From: Bradyrhizobium sp.
Lineage (GTDB): Bacteria > Pseudomonadota > Alphaproteobacteria > Rhizobiales > Xanthobacteraceae
DNA length: 35,966 bases
Direction of reading: 5' to 3'
Assembly (NCBI RefSeq): GCF_030654605.1
Contig: NZ_JAURXB010000013.1
Coordinates: 1 to 35,966, forward strand
Shown: positions 15,600 through 22,703 of the stretch, in pieces
How positions within the stretch are numbered: the first letter of the stretch is position 1
Layout: every line of letters starts with the position of its first letter
Program-made: the position numbers and the translations under genes
Notes under the pieces: model-generated
Seen by the model: only the letters and a program-made list of their open reading frames with translations
Databases searched by the model: none
What the model was told of the DNA's origin: nothing

Positions 15600-16844
15600 A
15601 TGTTCAATCTGCCTCCCCTGCTCCTGAACCTCGCGGTCGCGCTCGGCATCGGGCTTCTGATCGGCGCCGAGCGGGAGCGCCGCAAGGGGCAAGGGCCTGC
15701 CCGCGCACCGGCGGGAATCCGCACCTTCTCCGTCGTCGCGCTGGCCGGAGCCATCAGCGTGATGGTGGGCGGTGCGCCGGTGCTGGCCGTCACCGTTGCG
15801 GGCGTGGCGGCGCTGATCGCCGTCGCCTATTTCAGATCGCGCGACAAGGATCCTGGTCTCACCACCGAGATTGCGCTGGTGCTGACCGCGCTGCTCGGCG
15901 GTCTCGCGATGCAACAGCCCGCGCTGGCGGCCGGCATCGCGGTCGCCCTCGCCGCGCTGCTCGCGGCGCGCACTCCGCTGCATCATTTCGTCCGTTCGGT
16001 GTTGAGCGAGGCGGAGGTGAGAGATGCGCTGATCTTCGCCGGCGCGACCCTGGTGGTTCTCCCGCTGCTGCCCAACCAGGCGATGGGCCCCTATGACGCG
16101 CTCAATCCGCGCGCGATCTGGATCGTCGTCATTCTGGTGATGGGGATCAGCGCCGCCGGCTACATTCTCATCCGGCTGCTCGGCGCGCGCTTTGGCCTCC
16201 CGATCGCAGGGCTGGCAGCAGGCTTCATCTCCAGCACCGCGACCATCGGCGCGATGGGAATTCGGGTTCGGAAAAGTCCCGGCATCCTCACCGCCGCGGT
16301 CGCCGGCGCCGCGCTGTCGACCGTCGCGACCATCGTGCTGATGTCCGTGGTGCTTGCCGCCACCAGCATCGCCACGTTGCGCGCGCTTGCGATCCCGCTG
16401 CTCTGCGCCGGCATCGCCGCGACCGCCTATGGCGGCTTCTTCACGATCCGGACCCTGCGCGAAAAGGACATGCCGGATCCTCAGCCGGGACAGGCGTTCA
16501 GCCTCCCGGTCGCGTTGCTGTTCGCGCTGACCCTTTCGGCGATCCTGATGGTCTCGGCGGCGCTGCGGGACTGGTTCGGCGAGACCGGAGTCATCGTTGC
16601 GGTCGCGGCCGCCGGCTTCGTCGACACGCACTCCGCTGCCATCGCGGTGGCTTCGCTGGTGGCCTCCGGAAAGATGACCGCTGCCGACGCGGTGTTTCCC
16701 GTGCTCGCCGCGCTCACCACCAACACCGCCAGCAAGATCGTATTTGCCTGGAGCAGCGGCAGCCGGTCGTTCGCGTTGCGCCTGATCCCGGGCCTGATGC
16801 TGGTCGCCGTCGCGGCCTGGGCCGGCGCACTGCTGATGCGGTAG
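15600..16844 (+). CDS. MgtC/SapB family membrane protein with DUF4010
   Basis: This is a 414-residue protein with about 12 membrane segments. The N-terminal third is an MgtC-like domain: LLLNLAVALGIGLLIGAERE then RRKGQGPARAPAGIRTFSVV, where the GxERE and GxRT motifs are typical. The remainder fits DUF4010, with GLPIAGLAAGFISSTATIGA and GFVDTHSAAIAVASLV. MgtC proteins are linked to Mg2+ homeostasis and growth at low Mg2+ but are not established transporters. The gene begins with CAGGAG 6-7 nt before the ATG. It is divergent from the VIT1/CCC1 gene across a 177-bp shared regulatory region. Confidence 0.9.
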   Translation: MFNLPPLLLNLAVALGIGLLIGAERERRKGQGPARAPAGIRTFSVVALAGAISVMVGGAPVLAVTVAGVAALIAVAYFRSRDKDPGLTTEIALVLTALLGGLAMQQPALAAGIAVALAALLAARTPLHHFVRSVLSEAEVRDALIFAGATLVVLPLLPNQAMGPYDALNPRAIWIVVILVMGISAAGYILIRLLGARFGLPIAGLAAGFISSTATIGAMGIRVRKSPGILTAAVAGAALSTVATIVLMSVVLAATSIATLRALAIPLLCAGIAATAYGGFFTIRTLREKDMPDPQPGQAFSLPVALLFALTLSAILMVSAALRDWFGETGVIVAVAAAGFVDTHSAAIAVASLVASGKMTAADAVFPVLAALTTNTASKIVFAWSSGSRSFALRLIPGLMLVAVAAWAGALLMR

Positions 16845-17201
16845 GCGATTCGGCGGCGGGGTGTTCGTGCCCCGGATGCTGCGCAGCGGCCCCTGCAGCG
16901 TGGTGCGCTGCCGGGCCGGGGCCCCACGCTTAGTCGCAGCAAATGGGTCCCGGCGCAGCCGAGAGCGCGGCCGGGACACGAGGCCGACCCCCAGAACGTT
17001 TTCCCGTATCCTCGATTTGACTGAAGATTCCTTAACTGAATAAGCGCATCTCGCCCGCATTCGGAGGCATACCGCGCCCACAAACCGCCAATTCCACGGG
17101 GTCATACTCAATTTGCACGTAAATCCGCGCCCTTTCGCGTTTCAGGGTGATCGCTTATACTCTGCAGACAGTGCGACACTGCTTCTCAGGAACGCTTCGC
17201 C
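16845..17201. other. Intergenic region: palindromic repeat plus fic-module promoter
   Basis: A 357-bp gap with no gene. The first part (about 16864-16981) is a GC-rich dispersed repeat with GTGCCCCGG at one end and CCGGGACACGA at the other. The last part holds a possible promoter for the antitoxin-fic pair: TTTCGC (17133-17138), a 17-nt spacer, TATACT (17156-17161). Between them the DNA is AT-richer than its surroundings. Confidence 0.55.
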
Positions 17202-17426
17202 ATGAACATCGCCGGATTCCCCTCACTGGACGAAACCAAGGAGCGCCTGCCCAAGGACGTCGAGCGCGCTGCGCGGGCGGACAGCGTCAGGAACGCGATC
17301 GCGATCACCATGATGGAGGGAGGACGGCCGTCCGCCTTCTGCCGCGAACTGCTCTCTCTCTACGAGACGGGAGCGATCTCGGGAGCCGAGATGCGAGAGC
17401 GCATGTTGCGCAAAGCGCGGGGCTGA
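17202..17426 (+). CDS. VbhA/FicA-like antitoxin of the Fic module
   Basis: This is a 74-residue helical protein directly upstream of a fic gene. Such antitoxins (class I Fic modules, VbhA/FicA) insert a helix bearing [S/T]xxxE[G/N] into the toxin active site, and the Glu blocks ATP binding. Here the equivalent helix reads RNAIAITMMEGGRPS: Glu39-Gly40 are present, but the position four before Glu is Ile35 instead of Ser/Thr. The end FCRELLSLYETGAISGAEMR fits the second half of the domain. Its TGA is 2 bp before the TTG of fic, implying coupled translation. Start ATG at 17202; the ribosome-binding site is weak and distant. Confidence 0.75.
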   Translation: MNIAGFPSLDETKERLPKDVERAARADSVRNAIAITMMEGGRPSAFCRELLSLYETGAISGAEMRERMLRKARG

Positions 17427-17428
17427 CC

Positions 17429-18058
17429 TTGTCGGACCCGTACCTCGTTCCCGGTACGGGCGTCCTCCGCAACAAGTTCGGGATCCTGAGCGCCGACGAT
17501 CTCGACCGCCTGGTCGACGACATGGTGACCATCGAAGCGGCATACCTGTTCAACGAAGGTCCTCCCGTCAGACCCGCGCTCGCAGGCTGGCAAACCGTCC
17601 ACAGGGCGATGTTCGGAGCCGTGTTCGACTGGGCCGGAGACTTCCGGACCATCCACATCCGCAAGCTCGACGAGAACGGCCAGCCCTCGGGCTACTTCGC
17701 CCGGCCCGACCGGATCGAAGCCGACGGCAGGAAGGCCATCCGCCACCTGGTGACGACGTTGCGTCGCGCGGCGACCGACGATATCGCACGGATTGCCGGC
17801 AATCTCGCGGAGGTCTACGGCCAATTGAATTTCCTGCATCCGTTTCGCGAAGGCAACGGTCGCAGCCAGAAGGTCTTCTTCAGCGCCGTGTGCAAGCCTG
17901 TCGGGATCGAACTCGTCTGGTCCGCCATTCCCGTCGAGGAGCACAACGTAGCCGCCAGCCGCGCGATGAACGACGACCCCTCGCTTATGAAGGAGCACTT
18001 CAGATCGATCGCGAAAAAGTCGGATCGCCCCGGACTCAAGCTGCGTCCCGGTACTTGA
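17429..18058 (+). CDS. Fic family AMPylating toxin
   Basis: This is a 209-residue Fic-domain protein. Fic enzymes transfer AMP from ATP to hydroxyl groups of target proteins; bacterial toxins of this class are known to AMPylate topoisomerases. The active-site loop is FLHPFREGNGRSQKVF, with catalytic His137 and the anion hole EGNGR at 141-145. The last canonical arginine of HxFx(D/E)GNGRxxR is Lys148. The N-terminal half carries GWQTVHRAMFGAVFDWAGDF RTIHIRK, the usual Fic 'flap' region. The start is a TTG at 17429, 2 bp after the antitoxin stop; no in-frame ATG exists near the domain start. C-terminal secretion or BID domains are absent, so this is a plain toxin-antitoxin pair. Confidence 0.9.
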   Translation: MSDPYLVPGTGVLRNKFGILSADDLDRLVDDMVTIEAAYLFNEGPPVRPALAGWQTVHRAMFGAVFDWAGDFRTIHIRKLDENGQPSGYFARPDRIEADGRKAIRHLVTTLRRAATDDIARIAGNLAEVYGQLNFLHPFREGNGRSQKVFFSAVCKPVGIELVWSAIPVEEHNVAASRAMNDDPSLMKEHFRSIAKKSDRPGLKLRPGT

Positions 18059-18172
18059 TCGGTTTGGTAGCAACCTGCTGCCAAACCGCGGACATACTAT
18101 GCTTCCGTTTGCGGGCGAACCTGGTCGCTCTGCGGGCTAACTATGGGCTGGCTTGCACGGAACACCGGCGCG

Positions 18173-19279
18173 TCACACCTTGAAATGCTTGCTCAGCTTC
18201 AGGCCCTGGGCCTGGTAGTTGGAGCCGATGCGCTGGCCGTACATGGCGTCGGGGCGGGCCAGCATTTTCTCGTAGACCAAGCGGCCGACGATCTGGCCGT
18301 GCTCGAGAATGAACGGCACTTCGCGCGAGCGCACTTCCAGCACCGCGCGCGAGCCTTGCCCGCCGGCGCCGGCATAGCCGAAACCCGGATCGAAGAAGCC
18401 GGCATAATGCACGCGGAATTCACCTACCAGCGGATCGAACGGCACCATTTCCGCGGCGTAATCCGGCGGTACCTGGACGGCTTCTTTCGACGCCAGAATA
18501 TAGAACTCGCCGGGATCGAGAATGAGGCTGCCGTCGGGCCGCGCCGCGATCGGTTCCCAGAATTCACCGACGGCGTAGCCGCCGCGGCGGTCGATATCGA
18601 CCACGCCGGTGTGACGCTTGGCGCGATAGCCGACGAATCCGCCGGAGTTTTCGCCCTGGAGGTCGACGCTGAGCGCCACGCCGTTGACGAGATCGGCGTC
18701 GTCGACATCGACCAGCCGCTCCAGATCATGCAGCGCGTCGAGTTCGTCGGCGGAGAGGATGGCGTCGCCGGTGCGGAAGCGCACCTGTGACAGCCGCGAG
18801 CCCTCGCGCAGCAGCACCGGAAAGGTCTTCGGGCTGATCTCGGCATAGAGCGGGCCGTGATAGCCGGCGCCGATCATGTCGAAGCGCCTTGTGCCGTCGG
18901 CGATGACGCGGGTGAAGACGTCGAGCCGGCCGGTCGAACTCTTGGGATTGGCGGCGGCGACGATTTCGGGCGGCAGCGCGAGGCTCTCCAGCAGCGGCAC
19001 GATGTAGACGCAGTTGGTCTCCAGCACCGCGCCGTCGGTCAGGTCGATTTCATGCAGCTTCAGTTCGTCGATCCGCTCGGCCACCGTGGCGCCCGGCCCC
19101 GGCAGGAAGCTCGCGCGAACGCGATAGGCGATGTCGCCGAGGCGCAGATCGAGGCTGGCCGGCTGGATCTGGCTTTCGACGAAGGGATAGGCCGGCAGAA
19201 TGAGGCCGGCATCCGCCATCGCCGCGATCATGCGGTCGGGCAGAATGCCATTGGCGTCGGGCGAAAGCGTGAAGGTCAC
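18173..19279 (-). CDS. dcd: 2'-deoxycytidine 5'-triphosphate deaminase
   Basis: This is a 368-residue enzyme that converts dCTP to dUTP, feeding thymidylate synthesis. It belongs to the long, two-domain alphaproteobacterial form with tandem dUTPase-fold halves. Motifs visible are QPASLDLRLGDIAYRVRASF near the N-terminus, AAANPKSSTGRLDVFTRVIA (the PKSSxGR motif shared by Dcd/dUTPase), and later EVRSREVPFILEHGQIVGRL. The GTG at 19279 is chosen because GAGGA lies 8 nt upstream and it gives the typical length; the reading frame extends further to 19381 without support. It is divergent from metZ, with the SAM-II riboswitch in the gap. Confidence 0.93.
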   Translation of the reverse strand: MTFTLSPDANGILPDRMIAAMADAGLILPAYPFVESQIQPASLDLRLGDIAYRVRASFLPGPGATVAERIDELKLHEIDLTDGAVLETNCVYIVPLLESLALPPEIVAAANPKSSTGRLDVFTRVIADGTRRFDMIGAGYHGPLYAEISPKTFPVLLREGSRLSQVRFRTGDAILSADELDALHDLERLVDVDDADLVNGVALSVDLQGENSGGFVGYRAKRHTGVVDIDRRGGYAVGEFWEPIAARPDGSLILDPGEFYILASKEAVQVPPDYAAEMVPFDPLVGEFRVHYAGFFDPGFGYAGAGGQGSRAVLEVRSREVPFILEHGQIVGRLVYEKMLARPDAMYGQRIGSNYQAQGLKLSKHFKV

Positions 19280-19403
19280 GGTGGGGGTCCTCAGGAAGGG
19301 CCGGGCTTTCCGGCCATCCAGACGCTGAAAATGCGGACTTTTACCGGTTATCCGATGGCCGCCTTGACGGAAAGGGCGCAAGGGAATATCAGCATGACTT
19401 ATC

Positions 19404-19456
19404 CCGTGGTGATTTGAGCCGGCCGGCTTGCAGCCACGTTAAATAAGTCGCTAAAC
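19404..19456 (+). promoter_or_regulatory. SAM-II riboswitch aptamer upstream of metZ
   Basis: The segment matches the SAM-II (metA motif) pseudoknot layout. P1 is CGTGG (19405-19409) with CCACG (19434-19438). Loop GATTT follows P1, TTGCA precedes the 3' strand, then TTAAATAAG and GCTAAA, the conserved 3' block that folds back into the loop. The same blocks occur in the same order in known SAM-II aptamers. The class occurs in alphaproteobacteria ahead of methionine genes and lowers expression when S-adenosylmethionine is high. A GC-rich insert (19418-19428) lengthens the loop. Confidence 0.85.
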
Positions 19457-19477
19457 AGGCCGGGGACATGTGTGATC

Positions 19478-19512
19478 CCGGCTTGTGGAATTTTTTCCAG
19501 GCCGGTTTTTTT
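19478..19512 (+). terminator. Riboswitch-controlled terminator in the metZ leader
   Basis: CCGGC (19478-19482) pairs with GCCGG (19501-19505), with an inner TGGAA/TTCCA stem, followed by seven T (19506-19512). It is mutually exclusive with a second hairpin, GCCGGG (19459-19464) with CCCGGC (19477-19482), which could act as antiterminator. The layout suggests transcription attenuation rather than only ribosome-site masking. Confidence 0.7.
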
Positions 19513-19549
19513 GTGACCATTTTTCGATGGTGGTCACGACGGAGGTCAC

Positions 19550-20743
19550 ATGTCTGAGACTAAATCCACCGCCCGCTACCGTCCCGAAACCCGGCTGGTC
19601 CATTCCGGCACGTTGCGCTCGCAATACGGCGAGACGTCCGAAGCGTTGTTCCTGACCCAGGGTTTTGTCTACGACTCAGCCGAGCAATGCGAGGCGCGAT
19701 TCAAGGGCGAGCAGCCCGGCTTTCTCTATTCGCGCTTTTCCAATCCCAACATCTCGATGTTCGAACAACGCATGATCGAGCTCGAAGGCGCCGAAGCCGC
19801 GCGCGCCACCGCCACCGGCATGGCCGCGGTGACGACAGCCATTCTCGCTCCCCTGAAGGCCGGCGATCACGTGGTGGCGGCAAAGGCGATGTTCGGGTCC
19901 TGCCGCTACGTGGTGGAAGATTTGCTGCCGCGCTACGGCATTTCCTCCACGCTGGTCGACGGCCTCGATCTCGACCAGTGGCAGAAGGCGATGCGGCCGA
20001 ACACCAAAACCTGTTTCCTGGAGAGCCCGACCAATCCGACCCTCGACGTGCTCGACATCGGCGCGATCGCCGAAATCGCCCATGCCGGCGGCGCGCGGCT
20101 GATCGTCGACAACGTGTTTGCGACGCCGATCTGGCAGAGCCCGCTGACGCTTGGCGCCGATGTCGTGGTGTATTCCGCGACAAAACATATCGACGGCCAG
20201 GGCCGCTGCCTCGGCGGCATCATCCTGTCGTCGGAAGCGTTCATCGCCGAGCACATCCACAATTTCATGCGCCAGACCGGCCCGTCGATGTCGCCGTTCA
20301 ACGCCTGGGTGCTGCTGAAGGGGCTGGAGACGTTGGCGGTGCGCGTCCGCGCCCAGACCGAGACCGCAGGCGCCATCGCCGACGCGCTGGCGCAGCATCC
20401 GAAAATCTCGCGGCTGATCTATCCCGGCCGGTCCGACCATCCGCAGGCCGCCACGGTGAAGAAGCAGATGCGCGCCGGTTCGACGCTGGTCGGCTTCGAG
20501 GTCAAGGGCGGCAAGGCGGCGGCGTTCCGCACCCTCAACGGCCTGAAGATCTCGCGGATCTCCAACAACCTCGGCGACGCCAAGAGCCTCGTCACCCACC
20601 CAGCGACCACGACGCATCAGCGGCTGACGCCGGAGGCGCGCGCCGAACTCGGCATCAGCGAAGGCTTTATCCGGTTCTCGGCCGGGCTGGAGCATCGTGA
20701 CGATTTGATCGAGGATCTCGTGGCGGCGCTGGAAAAGGCGTGA
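19550..20743 (+). CDS. metZ: O-succinylhomoserine sulfhydrylase
   Basis: This is a 397-residue PLP enzyme of the Cys/Met metabolism family. It makes homocysteine directly from O-succinylhomoserine and sulfide. The PLP-binding Lys is K212 in VVVYSATKHIDGQGRCLGG. Other marks are FLYSRFSNPNISMFEQRM (phosphate contacts), ESPTNPTLDVLDI and IVDNVFATPIWQ (Asp to the pyridine N). The assignment to metZ rather than metB/metC rests on the length, the SGTLRSQYGETSEALFLTQG opening and the SAM-II leader. GGAGG lies 4 nt before the ATG. Regulated by SAM through the upstream riboswitch. It is divergent from dcd, as in related genomes. Confidence 0.93.
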   Translation: MSETKSTARYRPETRLVHSGTLRSQYGETSEALFLTQGFVYDSAEQCEARFKGEQPGFLYSRFSNPNISMFEQRMIELEGAEAARATATGMAAVTTAILAPLKAGDHVVAAKAMFGSCRYVVEDLLPRYGISSTLVDGLDLDQWQKAMRPNTKTCFLESPTNPTLDVLDIGAIAEIAHAGGARLIVDNVFATPIWQSPLTLGADVVVYSATKHIDGQGRCLGGIILSSEAFIAEHIHNFMRQTGPSMSPFNAWVLLKGLETLAVRVRAQTETAGAIADALAQHPKISRLIYPGRSDHPQAATVKKQMRAGSTLVGFEVKGGKAAAFRTLNGLKISRISNNLGDAKSLVTHPATTTHQRLTPEARAELGISEGFIRFSAGLEHRDDLIEDLVAALEKA

Positions 20744-20752
20744 ACCTCTATT

Positions 20753-20871
20753 GTCGTCCCTGCGAACGCAGGGACCCATAACCACAGATGCCAGCGATTC
20801 GAAAACTCGTCTGGCACCAACTTCCATCCGTTGGGCCGCGGCGTATGGGTCCCTGCGTTCGCAGGGACGAC
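20753..20871. repeat. Dispersed palindrome, GTCGTCCCTGCGAACGCAGG type
   Basis: Arms at 20753-20780 and 20844-20871 are perfect 28-bp complements, each itself containing the palindrome CCCTGCGAACGCAGGG. A near-identical right arm occurs at 25253-25280 and a diverged copy at 27116-27290. It sits between convergent metZ and the SGNH gene and could end both transcripts. Confidence 0.85.
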
Positions 20872-20884
20872 ACGAGAGTCGTCC

Positions 20885-21898
20885 TCACATTGGCCGATAC
20901 GTCCGCACATCGGACGGCACGTGGACGCCGAGCTTGATCTGGCCGACCGACCGGATGATGTCGTCGCCGAGCAGCTGGGCGAAGCAGGCGTAGCCCCAGT
21001 CGCTCATGTGCAGGCCGTCGGCGATGACGAAATTGTCGATCGGGATCGCCTGCTTTTCATGCCAGTCGCGCATCACCTCGAAGCGCGGGAAGATGCCGAC
21101 ATGACGCAGCTCGGCGACCTTGCCGAGCAGGTTGATCATCTTGCTGGCACTTTCGGCGCGCGCGTTGACCGCCGGCGAATATTGCGGATCGACCAGCACG
21201 AGGTCGGCGCCGACAGCCTGAATCCGCGCGATGCCTTCCTCGACCAGCTTGGCGGTCTCGGCGGGATCGAGGTTGCGCAGCACGGCGTTGGTACCGACCT
21301 GCCAGATCACCAGATCCGGCTGCCTGTCGAGCACGGCCGTCTGCAGCCGCTTCATCATCTCGGGGGCGTCCTCGCCGCCCTTGCCGGCGTTGACCACGGT
21401 GATGTCGGCGGTCGGATATTGCCGGCGCAGCTGTGCCGCCAGCCGGTTGGGATAGTTGAAGTCCGGCGAGGTCGAGCCATGGCCCTGTGTCGAAGACGAG
21501 CCGAATGCGACGATCAGCACCGGCTCACCGGCGGCGAGTTCGCTCGCCACGCGCGGCAGCGAGCCCATCTTCTTGACGCCGCCCTTCGGCGGCAGACAGG
21601 GCACGCGGCTGAAAATGTCGCCGGCCGATTTCGCGACTTCCTTGACCTTCTCGATCGCCCTGGAGGGAAGGCTCTTCTGCTGCGGATTGGCCGGGTCAGC
21701 GGCGACATTGCCGCTCGCGGGCGGCGCGGACGGCTTCGCAGCATCGGATGTGGCGGTGTCGGAGAGGGTGGCCTGCTGGGCAGGCTGAACGGCTTGCGCC
21801 CGCGCCGGCCAAATGGGCGCGGACGTCAGCAGCACGAATGCCGCGACGGCTGATAGCACCAGGGATGCAACGCGACGAAAAGGGTAGTGACAACTCAT
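20885..21898 (-). CDS. SGNH/GDSL-type periplasmic hydrolase, catalytically complete
   Basis: This is a 337-residue secreted protein: signal peptide (about residues 1-28), then a low-complexity Ala/Pro/Thr linker to about 100, then an SGNH hydrolase domain. All four blocks are visible: VLIVAFGSSSTQGHGS (nucleophile Ser in place of the GDS block), VVNAGKGGEDAPEM (Gly), VIWQVGTNAV (Asn) and ADGLHMSDWGY (Asp-x-x-His). SGNH enzymes add or remove acyl esters, often on glycans. It is the last gene of opgC-SGNH-SGNH, with the preceding stop 13 bp upstream of this ATG. GAGGAA sits 9 nt before the start. Confidence 0.9.
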   Translation of the reverse strand: MSCHYPFRRVASLVLSAVAAFVLLTSAPIWPARAQAVQPAQQATLSDTATSDAAKPSAPPASGNVAADPANPQQKSLPSRAIEKVKEVAKSAGDIFSRVPCLPPKGGVKKMGSLPRVASELAAGEPVLIVAFGSSSTQGHGSTSPDFNYPNRLAAQLRRQYPTADITVVNAGKGGEDAPEMMKRLQTAVLDRQPDLVIWQVGTNAVLRNLDPAETAKLVEEGIARIQAVGADLVLVDPQYSPAVNARAESASKMINLLGKVAELRHVGIFPRFEVMRDWHEKQAIPIDNFVIADGLHMSDWGYACFAQLLGDDIIRSVGQIKLGVHVPSDVRTYRPM

Positions 21899-21911
21899 TA
21901 ACGCTAGTTCC

Positions 21912-22703
21912 TCAATTCTGCTGAGCCGGGTCGACGCGAGCGGCCTCGATGACGAATTTCGCCAGCGCGCGGCCGATGCAATCATGGACGCGCCTGGCAA
22001 GGTCGAGACCGCGCGTCGGGCTGAACAGGTCGAAATCTCCAGAGTCATTCCAGTGATGCATGATGGCAAAGCGGTCGAACAGCGGCGTGTCGTATTGCTG
22101 CGCCACCACGCGCATACTGTCCAGATAGGGCGACGCGGAAATCATGGTTTCCGTGCGCGGGCTATATTGCAGATTCATCAGGACCACGTCGGCTCCCGCC
22201 TCCTTCAGCGCGACAACTCCCTCGCCCACCGCGCCGCGAAAATCCTCGGGATCGATCGATCGCATAGCATCGTAGGTGCCGGTCTGCCAGATGACCAAAG
22301 TAGGCTTTTTAACTTCCACCAGCTTAACGAGGTCTACCGCGACTTCCTCGGCAGTCTTCTTGATCTGTAGTTCTACGGACACGTCGATCACGGCCTTGGG
22401 CAGCATCTGCTTCAGCACCGCCTGCAACCTTGCGGGGTAGGCACTGGCCTCTGATGTAAAGATGGTTGACGAGCGGCTGCCCACCACCAGAATATCCAGA
22501 GGAAGACCGCTTTTGACGGCGTGCTCGACCTTTGGCAGCGTGCTCTCGGTCGTCAGCAGGTAGGCCGGGACCTCGCAACTGGCAGGCGCATCCTGTGTGC
22601 GCGCAGGCGCATCCTGGGCAAGCGCGGGCGCGACGGCCAAGAGGCCGACAAAGCAGCCGGTAAGCACGGTCAGGCCCAGAAGGGCCGCGGGATTGGACTT
22701 CAT
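21912..22703 (-). CDS. SGNH-like periplasmic protein, probably inactive paralogue
   Basis: This is a 263-residue exported protein (signal peptide to about ALAQ, residue 29). Its fold and order follow the next gene: LDILVVGSRSSTIFTSEASA, TLVIWQTGTYDAM, VVLMNLQYSPRTETM. Key residues are altered: the block III Asn is Tyr (GTYD), and the C-terminal Asp-x-x-His is missing (DLFSPTRGLDL). It may be a binding or partner subunit instead of an enzyme. Its ATG overlaps the opgC stop by 4 bp (ATGA), so translation is coupled, with a GGAGGGGG ribosome site. Function inferred from paralogy. Confidence 0.85.
   Translation of the reverse strand: MKSNPAALLGLTVLTGCFVGLLAVAPALAQDAPARTQDAPASCEVPAYLLTTESTLPKVEHAVKSGLPLDILVVGSRSSTIFTSEASAYPARLQAVLKQMLPKAVIDVSVELQIKKTAEEVAVDLVKLVEVKKPTLVIWQTGTYDAMRSIDPEDFRGAVGEGVVALKEAGADVVLMNLQYSPRTETMISASPYLDSMRVVAQQYDTPLFDRFAIMHHWNDSGDFDLFSPTRGLDLARRVHDCIGRALAKFVIEAARVDPAQQN

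Noticed and set aside
16864..16981. Possible small RNA gene downstream of the MgtC gene
   Set aside because: Better explained as a dispersed GC-rich palindrome similar to 34741-34866.
15423..17111. Upstream extension of the VIT1/CCC1 frame to 794 codons
   Set aside because: The extension runs antisense through the MgtC gene and is low-complexity. The conserved protein starts at 15422 with a good ribosome site.
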